Position numbers and translations under genes: made by a program. Below are positions 34,695-34,962 of a stretch of DNA of 34,962 nucleotides, in pieces. Under the pieces are notes generated by a model that was not told the origin of the DNA, ran no database searches, and saw nothing but the letters and a program-made list of their open reading frames with translations. Origin of the DNA: Caryophanales bacterium UBA4694 (GTDB lineage Bacteria; Bacillota_I; Bacilli_A; RFN20; CAG-288); contig DHKM01000063.1 of NCBI GenBank assembly GCA_002404835.1, positions 696-35,657 on the forward strand, given 5' to 3'. Positions within the stretch are counted from its first letter, which is position 1. Each line of letters starts with the position of its first letter.

Positions 34695-34721
34695 TCGATA
34701 TTTGATTTCTAAAGCGTATAA

Positions 34722-34962
34722 AAGTTAATGGAGTTTAGGGTATAAATTTGCTGGGAGTTCAAGTGTTATAGTGCGGAACTCACACTTTTACTATTTTTAG
34801 TAGTTTTGTGAGTTTGAAGGGAACTCTACTCTCATACCAATCAAACTATACCCCGGTTTTTACCCCTTTTTGAGCTGAAAATTGGCTTTCCGGGTTGGTC
34901 GTGTGGTTGCACCGTATCCTGAAAATGCAAAAAATGAAGAAATCACGAATTTGCAAAAATGC
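34722..34962. other. Palindrome-rich right flank, no gene
   Basis: GAGTTC/GAACTC and AACTCACA/TGTGAGTT inverted repeats lie within about 34756-34830, with AT-rich DNA around. It could be another mobile-element end. No coding frame is supported before the window ends. Confidence 0.4.

Larger units (their letters stand above)
32943..34721 (-). mobile_element. Complete IS1634-like insertion sequence, 1779 bp
   Basis: Perfect 15-bp terminal inverted repeats TTATACGCTTTAGAA bound the element (32943-32957 left; 34707-34721 right, reverse complement). It holds one intact transposase gene. The left repeat contains the transposase stop codon. No short target duplication is obvious; the family can make long ones, and the ends carry extra nested repeats. 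Confidence 0.8.

Noticed and set aside
1..34962. CRISPR array, tRNA or rRNA genes
   Set aside because: No regularly spaced direct repeats, cloverleaf sequences or rRNA-like segments were found on reading both strands.

Overview
The window reads as a Bacillota (low-GC Gram-positive) chromosome segment. Evidence: the gene order dnaX-ybaB-recR-tmk-holB-ricT-rsmI, strong AGGAGG-type ribosome sites, Rho-independent terminators, a LytTR/GHKL two-component system, and TGA used as an ordinary stop with TGG for Trp. An Erysipelotrichia-like host is my best guess; it is an inference and I cannot test it here. No tRNA, rRNA or CRISPR array was seen.

Layout. 1-800: the 3' end of an O6-alkylguanine methyltransferase gene, then about 500 bp without a convincing gene. 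803-7153 (minus): a compact, overlapping replication/repair/ribosome operon (dnaX, ybaB, recR, tmk, holB, ricT, rsmI). 7280-8188: an unknown eight-helix membrane protein that may be leaderless. 8475-11991 (plus): a decayed V8-like secreted serine protease gene whose last bases overlap the start of a fused ABC ATPase-permease. 12218-13033 (minus): a Cof-type HAD phosphatase. 13226-16914 (minus): a small membrane protein followed by a membrane-anchored, domain-permuted GH3 glycosidase. 17088-19071 (minus): LytTR response regulator plus GHKL sensor kinase. 19084-19950: non-coding, with a decayed transposase remnant. 20041-23151 (minus): PHP phosphatase plus two DUF21/CBS membrane proteins. 23330-24675 (minus): a lipoprotein and an overlapping frameshifted neighbour. 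24770-25153: a small inverted-repeat element. 25344-30690 (plus): proline-iminopeptidase-like hydrolase, two unknown cytoplasmic proteins and a large ABC ATPase-permease, probably one operon. 30874-31671 (minus): SGNH hydrolase. 31828-32370 (minus): broken AbiEi antitoxin. 32943-34721: a complete IS1634-like insertion sequence.

Most informative regulatory signal: just upstream of the GH3 operon lie two 13-bp direct repeats (12/13 identical, 21-bp period) resembling a LytTR binding site, followed by a poor -35 and a cre-like palindrome. The LytTR regulator is encoded next door, so I infer that the two-component system activates the glycosidase operon under catabolite control.

Other themes are: three copies of one nested-hairpin terminator family; two genes with a -10 box exactly 6 nt before the start codon and no ribosome site; and frameshifts confined to accessory genes while all core genes are intact, which suggests real gene decay.
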